From Mytilus edulis (taxonomy: Eukaryota > Mollusca > Bivalvia > Mytilida > Mytilidae), in contig NC_092356.1 of the NCBI RefSeq assembly GCF_963676685.1, forward strand, positions 21,315,750 to 21,379,749: 64,000 nucleotides of DNA. Direction: 5' to 3'. The notes under the pieces were generated by a model, which saw nothing but the letters and a program-made list of their open reading frames with translations, was not told the DNA's origin and made no database searches. The position numbers and the translations under genes were made by a program. Below, piece by piece: positions 12,901 through 22,480 of the stretch (within the stretch, counting starts at the first letter, position 1; each line of letters begins with the position of its first letter).

Positions 12901-15900
12901 AGTTTCCAAAATATTCTATAGAAACCCTAAATAAAAAAGTTATGGTGTTTTGAGATACCGAAGATATATGTTCATGACCCAGAAATATTTTACTGCAATG
13001 AAATGTAGGATTAATAACTTACAACTGTCAAATTCAAGGGAATGTTTTTTTTTTGCGACCTGTTTTCGTATGCTACCGGATGTGACGTACTATGATTTGG
13101 TGATATTACAACTAAACACCGAAAAATAAAACGTTTACATACAGTATAGACATATGTCTATAATTAGATGAAGACCTTATAGAGACCGCTATATTATGTG
13201 TTCTATGTTATTATTGCTGTTGAATTTAAGTGGACATTGCATCTCCATTAATACATATTTCATAAATGTAATGGAACCAGAAACGAAAGGTTTCAACCTT
13301 ACTCAGCAGTAATAATGATGTCCATTGCGAAGTTTTGCATGGAATTCTAGTCTGTTACAACCCAAACCTTCTTTAAATCATGCTTTTGTCAGACATTCTA
13401 TATTTTACTCTGTTTAATGATAAAGAGACTCAGCAGTTGCAGATGTGACTCGGGGTTCTGTGTATTTTAGTTATTAATTTAATACAATTTGTTTTAAAGT
13501 TACTGAGATTGAAGTCACTAAAGGTATTTTGACTGCCAAAGAACCCAATCTTCATACCAGTATCTATCAGAGAGACTTACATGGCTTGGATATCACAGAT
13601 GACATAATTAAAAAATACGTTGACACTACAATGAAAGATGGAAAGGTACTTATACTATTGAAACACTTGACAATACTTTTGTAGGATAAAAGGTGATAAT
13701 AAAGATGATGATAATGGTGATGGATGGCTGCTTAACGTCAAGTGGCATATTGATTTGCATATTCAGGACGATAAAATGTTAATGTAATATGAATATTAAC
13801 CCTGCTTTGTACTAGACCAACATGCATAGCCAAATTTTGAACGTGCTAGTGAACAAGGTAACAGTCCACAGGAAGACATATCTAGTTATCCGGACAAATG
13901 ATTCTTACTCCTAGTAGATCAGTCTTTGCTCATACTCCTTAATGCTCATGCTCATCGGAGAAATGGCAAATACCAATTTTAAATCAAACTCTCGACCTCC
14001 AACACTTGAGGCAAATACACTACCGTGAGACTACACAGGAAGTGACAATAAAAAGATATTGGACACTTCATGTATATAGTCAAAACAGAAAATGAATAGA
14101 TCTACAAGCCACTGGAGTTGAAAATTTGTAACCATCCTTTTACCTAATGACAAAACTTAAATTAAAAACTGTTGCAAGTAATATTTTAATAACGTCATGA
14201 ATAAAATTAAGACTGTTTATTATAAATAACAAATGACTTATACTATTTCTCCATATAACATTTATATTCTTGTTCCTTATGCAACAAAGGTAATACTATA
14301 GTGTTATTAACTGGCTGTTTCTGTATTGGCACTGGTATAGATTCAAGGTTTGCTGTATTGGCTTCGAGACCCGTAGGGTCGAGGGCCAATACAGCTGACC
14401 GAGAATCTATACCAGTGCCAATGCAGAAACAGCCAGTTCATAACACTTTTATTAAATGATTATAAGAGAATTAAAAACCGGAAGTGAACGTCCCGTATTA
14501 GCCCATGGGCCAATACAGCTTTTTTCCCGCTTTTTTCTGTATTGGCCCTGTTTTTTCCGTTTCAAAACTTTAAGACATTACAAAACATTGCACATCATTT
14601 AACCTGTTTATTTTATGACTTTAATTTAAAAAATATTATACCAATGTTTTTATGCATAACGATACTTCCAGAGTTAAGTAATGGCGTAAGAAAATTGAAA
14701 ACCGGAAGTGAACGTCCTGTATTAGCCCTAGGGTTAATACGGCTTTTTTCCCGCTTTTTTCTGTATTGGCCCTGTTTTTTTCCGTATTGGCCCTGTTCGA
14801 AGAGCAATATTAAATCTTGATTTATATCGACAGTGGAACGTTTTTAGTATTGCACATGCTGATTTATCCGTATTGGGGCTTATTTGCTTATATCATTTAA
14901 TAAATGCATAGACAAATCAGATATCTGTCATATATATAACTCTCAGAAACGTGTTCATCCCCAAAGCGTGTCCCATACATTCAAACATGTCTTTTCGACG
15001 TCTCTGAATTGCAAAACTTGTCTACGTTCTAAAGGGCGCAGCATCGTATCTATTTTCTTAAGAACACCCGTACGTACCCATTCCCCCACACGTGTCTATC
15101 ATCCTTCACCGAAGTGTGACTCGAGAAAAGAATTTGGTCAATTAGACCTTCTTTCGATTGACAGTGAAACTCTGCCATCCATCGGGCGTAAAAGTGTAAA
15201 GGTTCGCAGCCACGTCCGGTGATATGTGGGACATAAAACCCTAATTCTCGTGTATATTCGTTGTCACGTGAAATTGGCACCGTGATTTTTGTCGAATTTA
15301 TTTTTTAAATCAGCCGTATTCGTTCGAGATGATGTTTTTCCATTAGCGGAAGAAAAAGCCTTTCCAAATATCCACTTCTGTCCTATCTTTTATTGTGTTT
15401 GCACTGCATAATCCTGACCTTCAAGATTATTTACCTTGTGAAACCGCCATGCTGGTTTCTATCGGGATCCCTTATTTACATAACATTCGTTACTCTCCGG
15501 TAATATCCTTTTAATTGATGTGATACAATTTCCCACGCTTTTTGCATTAAAACAATAAAGATTATGAAAAATTCAGAGAGACTGGAGATTATAGACAGCA
15601 CGTGGGACTCCACGACAACACTTCCGTTTATAACAATGTCGGAACCACCATACAAAATAAACTTGGATTGATTTTTGGAATGATATTTAATTTCGCAAAT
15701 TATGGAAAAACGTTAGTTTGAATAAATGCGGTTGTTAGTTTAAAAATTTTCAGCCAGAAAACATGGTACCAATTTCACGTGACGGCGACTATAAGAGGAG
15801 TGTCTTTATTATAGTCCTACATGTATCTGTTGTTTTATTTTTATTTCTCGTCCTGAATTTGCATGAAATATTTGCCACTAAATGTTAAGTAACCAAAAAT

Positions 15901-18900
15901 AAATCAATCCATTATTTTCAGTAAGTCGATTAATACATCTTTCACAAATCATTTATTTCATTAGCGATAGTAAGTAATGAACGATTATAAATTGTAAGGT
16001 TGTCACCAACCTTAAAGATGCTTATACTGGTAAATACAAATTTATTCCTATTGTTAAAAAAGTTAATACCAATACATACTTTAAAGAGCTGATAAAAAAT
16101 AATTCGTGCATGTAATTAAAAATCAACGGAGTATATAACACAAAATTAGCTTTGTATACAAAACCAATCAATTGCAATTTGTATGTTTGCTGAAAATATG
16201 CATGAAAGTTTTGCCAGTGAAATATAAACAACCAGCATTAAATAAACTAATGCTTACACGTATACTCTTTCAACTCCGTTACTCTTTTCATTTCCGGTAA
16301 TAATACCGTAATAGTGCCATCATTCATGTCTTTTGATAGCAACTGTTATTTGTTTTTAGAATCCAATCGAAACCCGACATGTACAATCGTGTCTTTTATT
16401 ATGGATCCCCGGAATTGTCGTAAATGTTATTGACGTCGCTGACAACATATTAGCGCTAAAAGTTCTGAGACGTTGTTGTATTTTTTAAAAAGTAGACAAA
16501 TTTTTATCGATCAACAATTGTTGACCACATTTGTTGAAATAATATCGTACACGTTCGGGGGGATTGGGATTTTGAGCACACGTTCGGGGGAATTGGGATT
16601 TTGAGGACACGTTTGGGCAAAATAGACACGTTTTGGGTAATGGACAAGTTTGACAGATTTACAAATGTAAACAACATACATGTTGGCCTTGGGCTTATTC
16701 TGCTTTTTGGTCGGGTTGTTGTCTCTAGAATTATTCCCCATTTCCATTATCAATTTTATATACTTTAGTATCAATTTCAAGTTTAGCGTATTTTCTTTTT
16801 TCATCAGATATTAAAATTTGCAAAGACAAATAAAATGTGCCTAGCTTTTAACCTGAATGAGTATCAGCAAATGCACCATGTCATGAAAATATACAAATAA
16901 TATTCATAAAGACGTAAACACATTTTTCAATATGTCATGAACACATTGTACTATATCTGAAAACTCTTCTTTTAGATGGTACTTGATGAAGAGGCAAGGT
17001 GTCTTAGAGAGAAAATAAGAAAACAAATTCCATCTGCTTTGAAGAAATCTGGCCGAATCCATCAGTATCCAGTTAAATGGCATAATGGTGGAATTCATCC
17101 TGAAAAACATGTGGAGCAACGTGATTTTATCAAGAATCTTTGTGCTGATCTTATCGAGGATATTTGTGAACTTATTGATAAAGCCAGAGAAGACCAAAAA
17201 GATCTGATAAGAACAGAATATTACACAGACTATCAAGAAGTTCTTCACCATCAGCACTTTTGTAAACTTAAATGCGAAATTTTCTGTGGTAGAGATGATG
17301 TTTTACAACAAGCAAAAAAATATATTCTCAAAGACATGTCCAGAAGGCCACTTATTTTATATGCTCCGTCAGGTGCTGGAAAAACATCTGTTATGTCCAA
17401 AATTTTGCAGAATCTCCCAGAGTGGTATGAAAAGGAGCCTCACATTGGAATTATTAGATTTTTAGGCACATCTCCTTATAGCTTGAATATATATGATGTA
17501 CTATATGGAGTTTGTGGACAACTTGCTGACTGTGCAAAACTAAGGATGGAGCCAGTAGGGTACAACAATATGAAAAAATTAGTCGAATACATGCCAAGAC
17601 TCTTACGTCGTGTATCAGCGAAGGTGAAAAAGCCAATAGTTATTCTTCTGGACTCTCTAGATCAGCTTTCAGCAAAAGATGATTCTTACTTGTTAAGTTG
17701 GCTGCCTACAGAGCTCCCACTAAACTTGAGGATGATTGTATCAACACTACCTAGAGAACATGGAATTTTGGACACATTAAAGAAACTGTTTCCAGATACC
17801 ACCAATTTTGTAGAAGTTCCATCTTTACCAGATAAAACATGCTTTGAAATTATTGACAAATATCTAGCTAAAAAGGACAGAGCTGTCACACAAATTCAAA
17901 AAAAGAAACTTGTCAGTGCGTTCAGAAAATGTCCAGGTCCATTATTCCTCAAGCTAATCCTCAATGAGGCTGTTAACTGGAACTCATACACACCAATTAT
18001 TGCTCTAACTTTGAAAGATTCCGTACAAGGAGCCATAAACCTGCTGTTTGAAAACATGGAAAAGAAATTTGGGCAAGTTCTAATAAGCCATGCTCTCGGT
18101 TACATTACTGTTGCCGAATATGGAATTTCTGATCTTGAATGGGATGACGTGTTATCCTGTGATGATGAAGTATTAGATGATATATATCGCTATCATGATC
18201 CCCCAGTCGATGGCATTGTACAAATGCCACCAGTACTTTTAGCAAGGATAAGATATGATCTTAAAGAATATATTGTTGAGAGACGATTATTTGGTAAAAC
18301 AACATTGAATTGGTATCATAGGCAGTTCACTGAGACAGCTCATAAAAGATATGCAACTGGCAGTGCAGGCAACAAATTACATAAGGTATTGGCACAATAT
18401 TTTATTGCCAATGATGGTATAAAAAGGGACATAACACTTCACAGACGAGGAAAAACAGTGAAGAAAGCAGATAGACAAGTCATTAAACAACCTCTTGTTG
18501 TGAAGAATCAAAGAAAACTGATAGCTGTTCCACATCACATTACCCGTGCAGGGGATCAGATAGATCCTTCAATTGCCAAGTCAAAATGCTTTTGTAATTT
18601 GAAGTTTCTCACAGTGAGAATACAATCATTACCATTATCAACCCTGGTGGACGACATGACAGAATATATAGACAAAACAAACGATAAAGAGGTGGCCCTC
18701 TTGAGAAAATTCTTCCTTGTCTCAAAAACTGGAAATAACAGCGAAACAAACCTTTCAATCAATCTGCTGTCGCATTTACATGTAAAGGAGAGCCAGAAAT
18801 ATCTAAAGGAATTACTACAGCAAGCTAAGGATACAGTATATGCTAGTAAGTCTCCATTACTTTTACCAGTATTTCCATATCTGGCACCGAGTAAAGATGC

Positions 18901-21648
18901 TTCGTCAGCTCTTTTGAAGATTTATGATGATGTTGATGATATCATTTCAAGTGGTTCAGAATCAGTTTTGATGACACATGCGAAAGAGGCAGATGTCGAT
19001 CAAAAAGGGTACCTAGTTTTTGATTCAATTAGTAATGATGTCAACCAATTAAGCCATGACAAGGGATTCAAGCCAGTAATGCCACCCATATTGGATCATT
19101 CCGCGAAAAGAATAATAAACATAGGCAGAGACAGCTTTCAGATTTTCCATTTAAACAATCACGTTACAAACATGAAGAAGTTTTCCGACATTTTTGAAGA
19201 TCTAGGAAAAGAGATGTACCCTACAATGAGTTGTCTAAGTACCGATTTCTTACATTTGACCATTTTATTTAGCAATGGAGATGTTCTAATAATGGATACA
19301 AACAGCTTCCAGAAAGTTGACTTCGTCACATTGAGAGAACAAGCAATTGATGTTTCTAACATTATTACTACAAGTAGTGACAATTTAAAGATTATTTTCA
19401 CTATTAAGACTGTTGCAAGTGAAAATGAATATGAACAAGAGGGTGTTGTTAGAATCCATGTTGTTGGTGCTGCAGAATATGGAAAAATTGTGAAAACAAA
19501 TCATACTTTTACCAGAGGTCTTGCTGCAGTTGGTTTTAATGAGAACCTGCTTGTAGGAACTGGTAATAGAGAATCAGATGATACTTTGACAGTTGTTAAC
19601 CTAGATGAGGTCAGGATTTCTATCACAAAGAAATGGTCTTCTAAAGTAATGCAGCTATCTGTAGCACAATACCATGCACTGGCTGCCATTTGGCTGGAAC
19701 AAGGCTACGTAGCTGTGTACGACATTTCTAATGGAGAGGTTGTCCAAGAGTTAAACATAGATAATTATGTAACAAGCTTTGGAGTGAGCTGGAAATATGA
19801 TTTAATCGTCATAGGTGACAACCAAGGACAGTTAATTATGTACGAAGCACAGACAGGAAAACACTTTGAGGATTTCAAGGCAGAAAATAATGAGATCGTA
19901 AAAGTGGCAATACTTGAAGATCAAGTTGTTACAGTGAGCAAAAGAAAATCGGCAAAAGTTTGGGTGCTAAGAACATTACTAAATTCTGATGGTAATCAAT
20001 CATCAAGAACAGATGTCAAGGGAGAAGGTTATGAAGAGCTGGGACATCAGGATATCATTAGTTTTGACGTTGACCTCAAAGGACACTGCATCATAACTTC
20101 ATCAGACGACAACAATTTGAGAATCTGGTCAATGGATAGTTGTCAGCTTAAAAAGAAGATTTACATTGGAATCACTGGCCATAAAGTATCAGCAGCAGTT
20201 AATTCAATTTGTATTGTTTTCGACAATCAAGCCCAAACATTAAAAGTGTTTAATTTCGAAGAAGGATCTGAGAAAGAAGGATTACGAGCTAGACCCGTTC
20301 TAAGTTTCTGCCTGGGAGATGATCATAAGACATTATGTATCCTGATAACTGACGAAATCAATCAATTTATTGAAGTAATAGATCTCGTTAGTCTAAAGTC
20401 TAAAACCATTCCGTTGAAGCAGCAGCTGACTTGTGAAAGTATAGATCTGTCTATAAATAAATCAGAACGCTATCTTATCCTTAGAGTTACAATTTTTGAA
20501 AAAGAATATGCTCATATCCGAACCTTATGTCTTAGGCAAAGTGGAGGATTTTTACCACAGTCTCATAAACACAGGTTTTATGCTATAGACAAATTGCAAG
20601 CAACAGGAGAACTAATGCCATGTATTCGAGTTCTCACGAAAATTCCACATCTAGGAGAAGTTGTCTGCCCCTATCAAGGAAATGTCATGATGGTCACAAC
20701 TGGTGACAAGGTTATGTTTTGGGATATTAGTACTGGCAACTGTAGTCAAAGAGTAACAAGAGGAGAAAACCTAGGATTTATCATGTTTATGCATCGACCA
20801 GACCACTTGAGAACATCATGTCTAGCAATGGAACAAAGTAACGATGGACAGTATGTAGCTATAGGATATGCAGATGGTTATATGATTGTGTGGGATGCCA
20901 ACACTGGCTTCCCAGTGGGGAGAAAAGAACCAAAGACAATACACAAAGCTTCGGTAAGATTATTTAAAACTTTTTTTTGTGTCAACTGATATCAATGTAA
21001 CAAGAGCAAGATTTATTGTTTTCCATTTTGAATGACATAATCATTTTTGTGTTTGTTGTTAGATTTAGTTATCTGGTAAAGTCAACTTTAATGTAGGTAA
21101 AGTTTCAATGATTTGATTCATATATATATTATACTCAATGCATTGTATATTCAGAAATTATTCAATCTGTTTAAAAATATTTAAAATGTATAACAGAAAG
21201 TGTTGCTAGTAATATTTTTCTATGACATGTAGATTCAGGATTTTTGTGGATACCAATTTGTGTTGATATTTGTTGTTGAATATGTTGTATTACAACCTTT
21301 TTTTCATTTTAATGACCACAAAGACTGGAAAGATATCTTTTATTTAAATCAGAACATATCTCACTCATCTAAGAATGAATAATTTCATAATATAAAAGAA
21401 GTGCACTATTTGTTTTGCAGGTGGTCACCATTACCATATCACCAGACAGTAAATGGGTTGCTTCCAGGTGTCTTAATAATTTGCTGATATTTTGGAATAT
21501 CACTACTGGAATAGACGTCGTACAACTGAAGATCCCCTCTGATGTCCAACAGATGAAGTTCACAGCTGATTCTAAACACCTTGTTATCATGATAGTAGTT
21601 CATGTTACTAGGATTGTAGTGTACAAACTTCATCCCGGTCAACAGTAA
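3678..21648 (+). CDS. NACHT and WD-repeat STAND NTPase (NWD1/NWD2-like), ten coding exons
   Basis: The model joins 3678-3948, 6076-6166, 7425-7456, 8549-8677, 9365-9567, 10677-10847, 11417-11603, 13500-13645, 16976-20953 and 21421-21648. Every junction is GT-AG and keeps phase, and the sum is 5436 nt (1811 residues plus TGA/TAA-type stop). Visible domains are nine 9-residue RSDR repeats (residues about 7-87); a basic Ser/Lys linker; a DUF4062-like segment starting VRIFMSSTFSD (about 165-255) with the family motif DMRWGV; a NACHT NTPase with Walker A APSGAGKTS (about 540-548) and Walker B IVILLDSLDQ (about 631-640); and WD-type blades ending in strings such as LRIWSMDS (about 1455), VMFWDIST (about 1656), MIVWDANTG (about 1713) and LLIFWNITTG (about 1758). 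STAND proteins of this type are cytosolic switches that oligomerise on nucleotide exchange, with the WD part sensing a ligand. The ligand here is unknown. Human NWD1 is somewhat shorter. TEP1 or NPHP3 relatives are less likely because the WD domain directly follows NACHT. Confidence 0.9.
3696..3938 (+). repeat. 27-bp coding minisatellite, nine units
   Basis: Nine consecutive 27-bp units encode a nine-residue motif of the form RSDR-x-S-x-S-A. Units differ mainly at the fifth and seventh residues (T, S or P; V or G), and two units have KSDR or SSDR in place of RSDR. The array is in frame for its whole length (9 x 27 = 243 nt). It reads as a basic, serine-rich, probably disordered and phosphorylatable tail. 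The antisense strand is also open over the array, which I take as a by-product of the repeat. Confidence 0.95.
4183..4344. repeat. Inverted-repeat (foldback) element in intron 1
   Basis: The left arm begins 'gaataacta' at 4183 and contains 'aaaaatattcaac' and 'gtgaccgaacaa'. The right arm ends 'tagttattc' at 4344 and holds the imperfect complements 'gtttggtcac' and 'gttgaatattttt'. The arms are about 55 bp and the loop about 50 bp. It has no coding potential, so a short non-autonomous DNA element or its relic fits best. Confidence 0.75.
4875..5080 (-). repeat. Dispersed repeat family R1, copy 1
   Basis: This copy shares words with many others in the window, for example 'caaggaaaattcaaaacgg', 'atggcaaaatcaaa', 'cctgacttggtacaggcat' and 'ggtggattgaacctggtttta'. 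The family is probably a non-autonomous element common in mussel genomes. That attribution is from memory of similar sequence and would need a repeat-library search. Confidence 0.6.
5255..5430 (-). repeat. Dispersed repeat family R1, copy 2
   Basis: Same family and orientation as the copy at 4875-5080. It shows 'actaaactcaaaggaaaatt', 'gtcatattcctgacttggt' and 'ataaacctggttttatagct'. The two copies are about 380 bp apart, so this may be a local tandem duplication or repeated insertion. Confidence 0.6.
5797..6017. mobile_element. MITE-like element with ttattttcgcgg termini
   Basis: The left end reads 'taccgtatagcgggttatt' and the right end is its near-perfect complement, 'aaccagctatacggta'. 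Inner sequence is rich in 'ttcgcg' and 'ttggcg' words. The element is 221 bp, has no coding frame and ends about 58 bp before the acceptor of exon 2, so it lies close to the splice signals of the host gene. Confidence 0.8.
6076..6166 (+). CDS. NWD-like gene exon 2
   Basis: The acceptor ttgtcatag ends at 6075 and the donor gtatgt starts at 6167. The exon enters in phase 1 and leaves in phase 2 (91 nt). It encodes a basic serine/lysine-rich linker with strings such as ITRISSLVDES and KKSQSSKSKVAKP. I recognise no domain. It is included because it is the only open, splice-flanked piece that joins exon 1 to exon 3 in frame. Confidence 0.65.
6330..6372 (+). repeat. SINE 3'-end motif fragment
   Basis: The words 'gaaatatttgtcactggacg' and 'aaacaataaatcaacc' match the tail motif also seen at 15,862-15,907 and 51,446-51,488, and at the end of the minus-strand SINE near 13.7 kb. 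It is probably a truncated bivalve SINE. Confidence 0.5.
7425..7456 (+). CDS. NWD-like gene exon 3 (32-nt micro-exon)
   Basis: The acceptor ctcttgcag ends at 7424 and the donor gttagt starts at 7457. At 32 nt it enters in phase 2 and leaves in phase 1, coding for NIQRTISREE plus split codons. Joining exon 2 (phase 2) to exon 4 (entered in phase 1) needs a piece of this phase, which supports it. Transcript evidence would settle it. Confidence 0.6.
7457..8548. other. Intron 3 of the NWD-like gene
   Basis: It contains a fragment of the common mussel repeat with 'tgattgaccatgagacaact' near 7605-7650, and two loosely related 'gttttatccat..ccc..ttttctttttata' segments (about 7760-7850, also seen at about 7010-7075). 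I see no coding exon. Confidence 0.5.
8549..8677 (+). CDS. NWD-like gene exon 4 (start of DUF4062-like domain)
   Basis: The acceptor ttttggtag ends at 8548 and the donor gtattt starts at 8678 (129 nt, phase 1 to 1). It encodes a charged helix (TEEQTKKAEAKFERLLEGC) followed by VRIFMSSTFS. The next exon supplies the expected D to complete the FxSSTFxD motif typical of the domain preceding NACHT in NWD, TEP1 and NPHP3 proteins. Confidence 0.9.
9365..9567 (+). CDS. NWD-like gene exon 5 (DUF4062-like domain)
   Basis: The acceptor taattcag ends at 9364 and the donor gtaagt starts at 9568 (203 nt, phase 1 to 0). It completes the STFSD motif and continues MRAERNAIVREVNP, then FQIVDMRWGVTED and LLEVENCQN. 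The sequence RAER and the DxRWG motif are strongly conserved in the NWD/TEP1 group. Confidence 0.93.
9568..10676. other. Intron 5 of the NWD-like gene
   Basis: The main content is a terminal-inverted-repeat element at 9973-10,234 with a duplicated right half. No coding exon is seen. Confidence 0.55.
9973..10234. mobile_element. MITE-like element with tactgtaaac termini and internal duplication
   Basis: The left end is 'tactgtaaactaacttattt' and the right end is the complement-like 'aagttggtttacagta', which occurs twice, ending at 10,120 and at 10,234. About 70 bp of the right half ('attcgcgatatttttctatt' onward) is repeated at about 10,059-10,120 and 10,174-10,234. The spacer 'ttctaaatttttgcaactgg' is also repeated outside the element, so the duplication unit spans the right terminus plus about 40 bp of flank. 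Confidence 0.8.
10677..10847 (+). CDS. NWD-like gene exon 6
   Basis: The acceptor tattttag ends at 10,676 and the donor gtattt starts at 10,848 (171 nt, phase 0 to 0). It encodes FLSGDRYGFRPIP then LLDIWYLLDENAIPPLYILQ. The strings RYGxRPxP and WYxxDENAxPPxYxL are hallmarks of the region before NACHT in NWD1/NWD2-type proteins, which is the clearest family signal outside the NTPase. Confidence 0.93.
11301..11434 (+). repeat. Short tandem duplication that copies a splice acceptor
   Basis: Sequence around 11,301-11,364 ('tctgccataac' to 'ctttcagccaatcatatcac') recurs at about 11,376-11,434 ('tctgccataac' to 'ctttcagccaatcagatcac'). Both copies contain a usable 'ctttcag|ccaatc' acceptor. The second is the real start of exon 7. 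Splicing to the first would read PIISQF and then hit a TAA within about 16 codons. Confidence 0.85.
11417..11603 (+). CDS. NWD-like gene exon 7
   Basis: The acceptor attctttcag ends at 11,416 and the donor gttgga starts at 11,604 (187 nt, phase 0 to 1). It encodes PIRSQFKHFGDHSGG then GWSETSTSLQTVLRKAA. It is the downstream member of a duplicated acceptor pair. Confidence 0.9.
11604..13499. other. Intron 7 of the NWD-like gene
   Basis: A minus-oriented dispersed repeat lies at about 11,880-12,110 ('agagggacagtcccactcat', 'aataaactgacaacgccatg', 'agcagatcctgctccc'). The same family appears in plus orientation at about 21,680-21,880 and 52,590-52,810. I see no coding exon in the rest. Confidence 0.55.
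13500..13645 (+). CDS. NWD-like gene exon 8
   Basis: The acceptor gttttaaag ends at 13,499 and the donor gtactt starts at 13,646 (146 nt, phase 1 to 0). It encodes VTEIEVTKGIL then TSIYQRDLHGLDITDD. In this family the segment links the DUF4062-like part to the NTPase. Confidence 0.88.
13695..14040 (-). mobile_element. tRNA-derived SINE, degenerate
   Basis: On the minus strand the element starts with a tRNA-like head ('gtagtctcacggtagtgt' as A-box region, then 'ggtcgagagtttgatt' as a decayed B box). It ends with 'gccacttgacgttaagcagc', which matches the tail motif found alone at about 6330, 15,862 and 51,446. A tRNA-like head with a shared 3' tail is the usual SINE layout, and I believe it belongs to a widespread bivalve family. 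Confidence 0.6.
14301..14447. repeat. Nested palindrome
   Basis: The left arm 'gttattaactggctgtttct' through 'ggcactggtatagattc' pairs with the right arm 'gaatctataccagtgcc' through 'agccagttcataac' with few mismatches (about 42 bp). A second inverted pair, 'gctgtattggc' and 'gccaatacagc', lies inside the loop. It would form a long hairpin if transcribed, and it is within the intron of an expressed-looking gene. Confidence 0.85.
14467..14800 (+). repeat. Direct repeat pair next to the palindrome
   Basis: A unit of about 93 bp with 'accggaagtgaacgtcc', 'tttttcccgctttttt' and 'ctgtattggccctg' occurs at 14,467-14,559 and again at about 14,689-14,782. 'gtattggccctg' repeats once more up to about 14,797. 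The same 'tgtattggc' word occurs in the adjacent palindrome, so the two structures probably belong to one element. Confidence 0.8.
14990..15790. other. Less AT-rich stretch of unknown nature
   Basis: This intronic stretch has clearly more G and C than its surroundings. The words 'gtcacgtgaaattggcacc' (near 15,265) and 'ggtaccaatttcacgtgac' (near 15,763) are inverted relative to each other, about 480 bp apart. Open frames exist on both strands (14,884-15,222 plus; 15,050-15,280 minus), but I recognise no domain. It may be a transposon relic or the start of an antisense transcription unit. Confidence 0.35.
15862..15907 (+). repeat. SINE 3'-end motif fragment
   Basis: 'catgaaatatttgccact' followed by 'aaaaataaatcaatcc' repeats the tail motif seen at about 6330 and 51,446. 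It is probably a truncated SINE insertion. Confidence 0.5.
16976..20953 (+). CDS. NWD-like gene exon 9 (NACHT domain and most WD repeats)
   Basis: The acceptor cttcttttag ends at 16,975 and the donor gtaaga starts at 20,954 (3978 nt, phase 0 to 0; 1326 residues). The open frame runs on into the intron to 20,989, but the next exon joins in frame only from this donor. NACHT motifs are FCGRDDVL, Walker A APSGAGKTS, Walker B IVILLDSLDQLSAKDD and the sensor-like VSTLPREHG, followed by a winged-helix-like region. WD-like strings follow from about residue 750 of the exon. The first Walker A residue is Ala rather than Gly, a variant allowed by the [AG]xxxxGK[ST] pattern. One very long exon carrying NTPase and sensor domains is typical of expanded STAND genes. 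Confidence 0.95.
21421..21648 (+). CDS. NWD-like gene exon 10 (last WD blade and stop)
   Basis: The acceptor tgttttgcag ends at 21,420 and the stop is at 21,646-21,648. It encodes VVTITISPDSKWVASRC, then LLIFWNITTGIDVVQL and a short basic end, HPGQQ. The blade begins exactly where exon 9 ends (phase 0), so the WD domain closes properly. Confidence 0.92.
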   Translation: MVTITISPDSKWVASRCLNNLLIFWNITTGIDVVQLKIPSDVQQMKFTADSKHLVIMIVVHVTRIVVYKLHPGQQ

Positions 21649-22480
21649 TACTAAGGAACAGTTTATATGACGGGTGCAAGATATGGACACGGATCTGCCC
21701 ACCCTTTCGGAACACCTGATATTCCCCCACGTTTTTGGTGGGGTTTGTGTTGCTTAGTCTTAAGTTTTATATGTTGTGTCTTGCGTACCTCTTCTGTTTG
21801 TATTTTTCTTTTTGAAACATGGCGTTGTCAGTTTAATTTCGATCTAGGAGTTTTAATGTCCCTCTGGAATATTCCGCCTTTCTTACATTGGCAACGTATA
21901 TTTGTTCCGTCTAAAAAAAGTTCCACGAGAATCTTTGTTATAAACAAATGTCATAATATCTGTTTCTGTTTGAGAAAAAAATGTTACCATTCATTCCGTT
22001 AGGAACATATACAATTCCACTGAAAATAATATTACAGAATATGTTTTTTCCATTTGGAGCTGAAATCATAGAGGAAAACAGTCTTGTTTTGTTCTTAAAT
22101 ACTCTACAATTTACAATCTTCAAACAAACAGTTGTCTGATTTTGATACTTTCTATAGAGAGAAACTTAAAATTGATTTCAAAGGCTGATATGTAGGATTT
22201 CATTAAAGGGAAGTAACTAGGGTATAGAAAAAGGGTTGAGATATGCAGAGTCTTTTTGAATATCACGTCTAGTAATAAACATTTTTGTATACGCAGGTTA
22301 TTTGATAACACTATTGACTAATTTTCATTGTAGATTGTTATAGTTAAATTGTGAAAATTATTGATAAAAAAAGAACACAAAAATTTATGCATTTTTTCAG
22401 TGTTGTAATATTTTATTATTTTATTATTGTATTAATTGAATGACAAATCAAGAAAGAGGAGCCGTGTCTATTAAATATGT

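Larger units (their letters stand above)
13646..16975. other. Intron 8 of the NWD-like gene, largest intron
   Basis: Contents in order are a minus-strand tRNA-derived SINE (about 13,695-14,040), a nested palindrome with a pair of direct repeats (14,301-14,800), a somewhat less AT-rich stretch of unknown nature (about 14,990-15,790), a SINE tail fragment (15,862-15,907) and the repeat piece 'gggttgttgtctctagaatt' near 16,710. No exon is required, because exons 8 and 9 join in phase 0. Confidence 0.6.

Noticed and set aside
15050-15280. Minus-strand 76-codon open frame in the less AT-rich intronic segment
   Set aside because: No recognisable motif, no splice partner. Kept only as part of the unexplained island.
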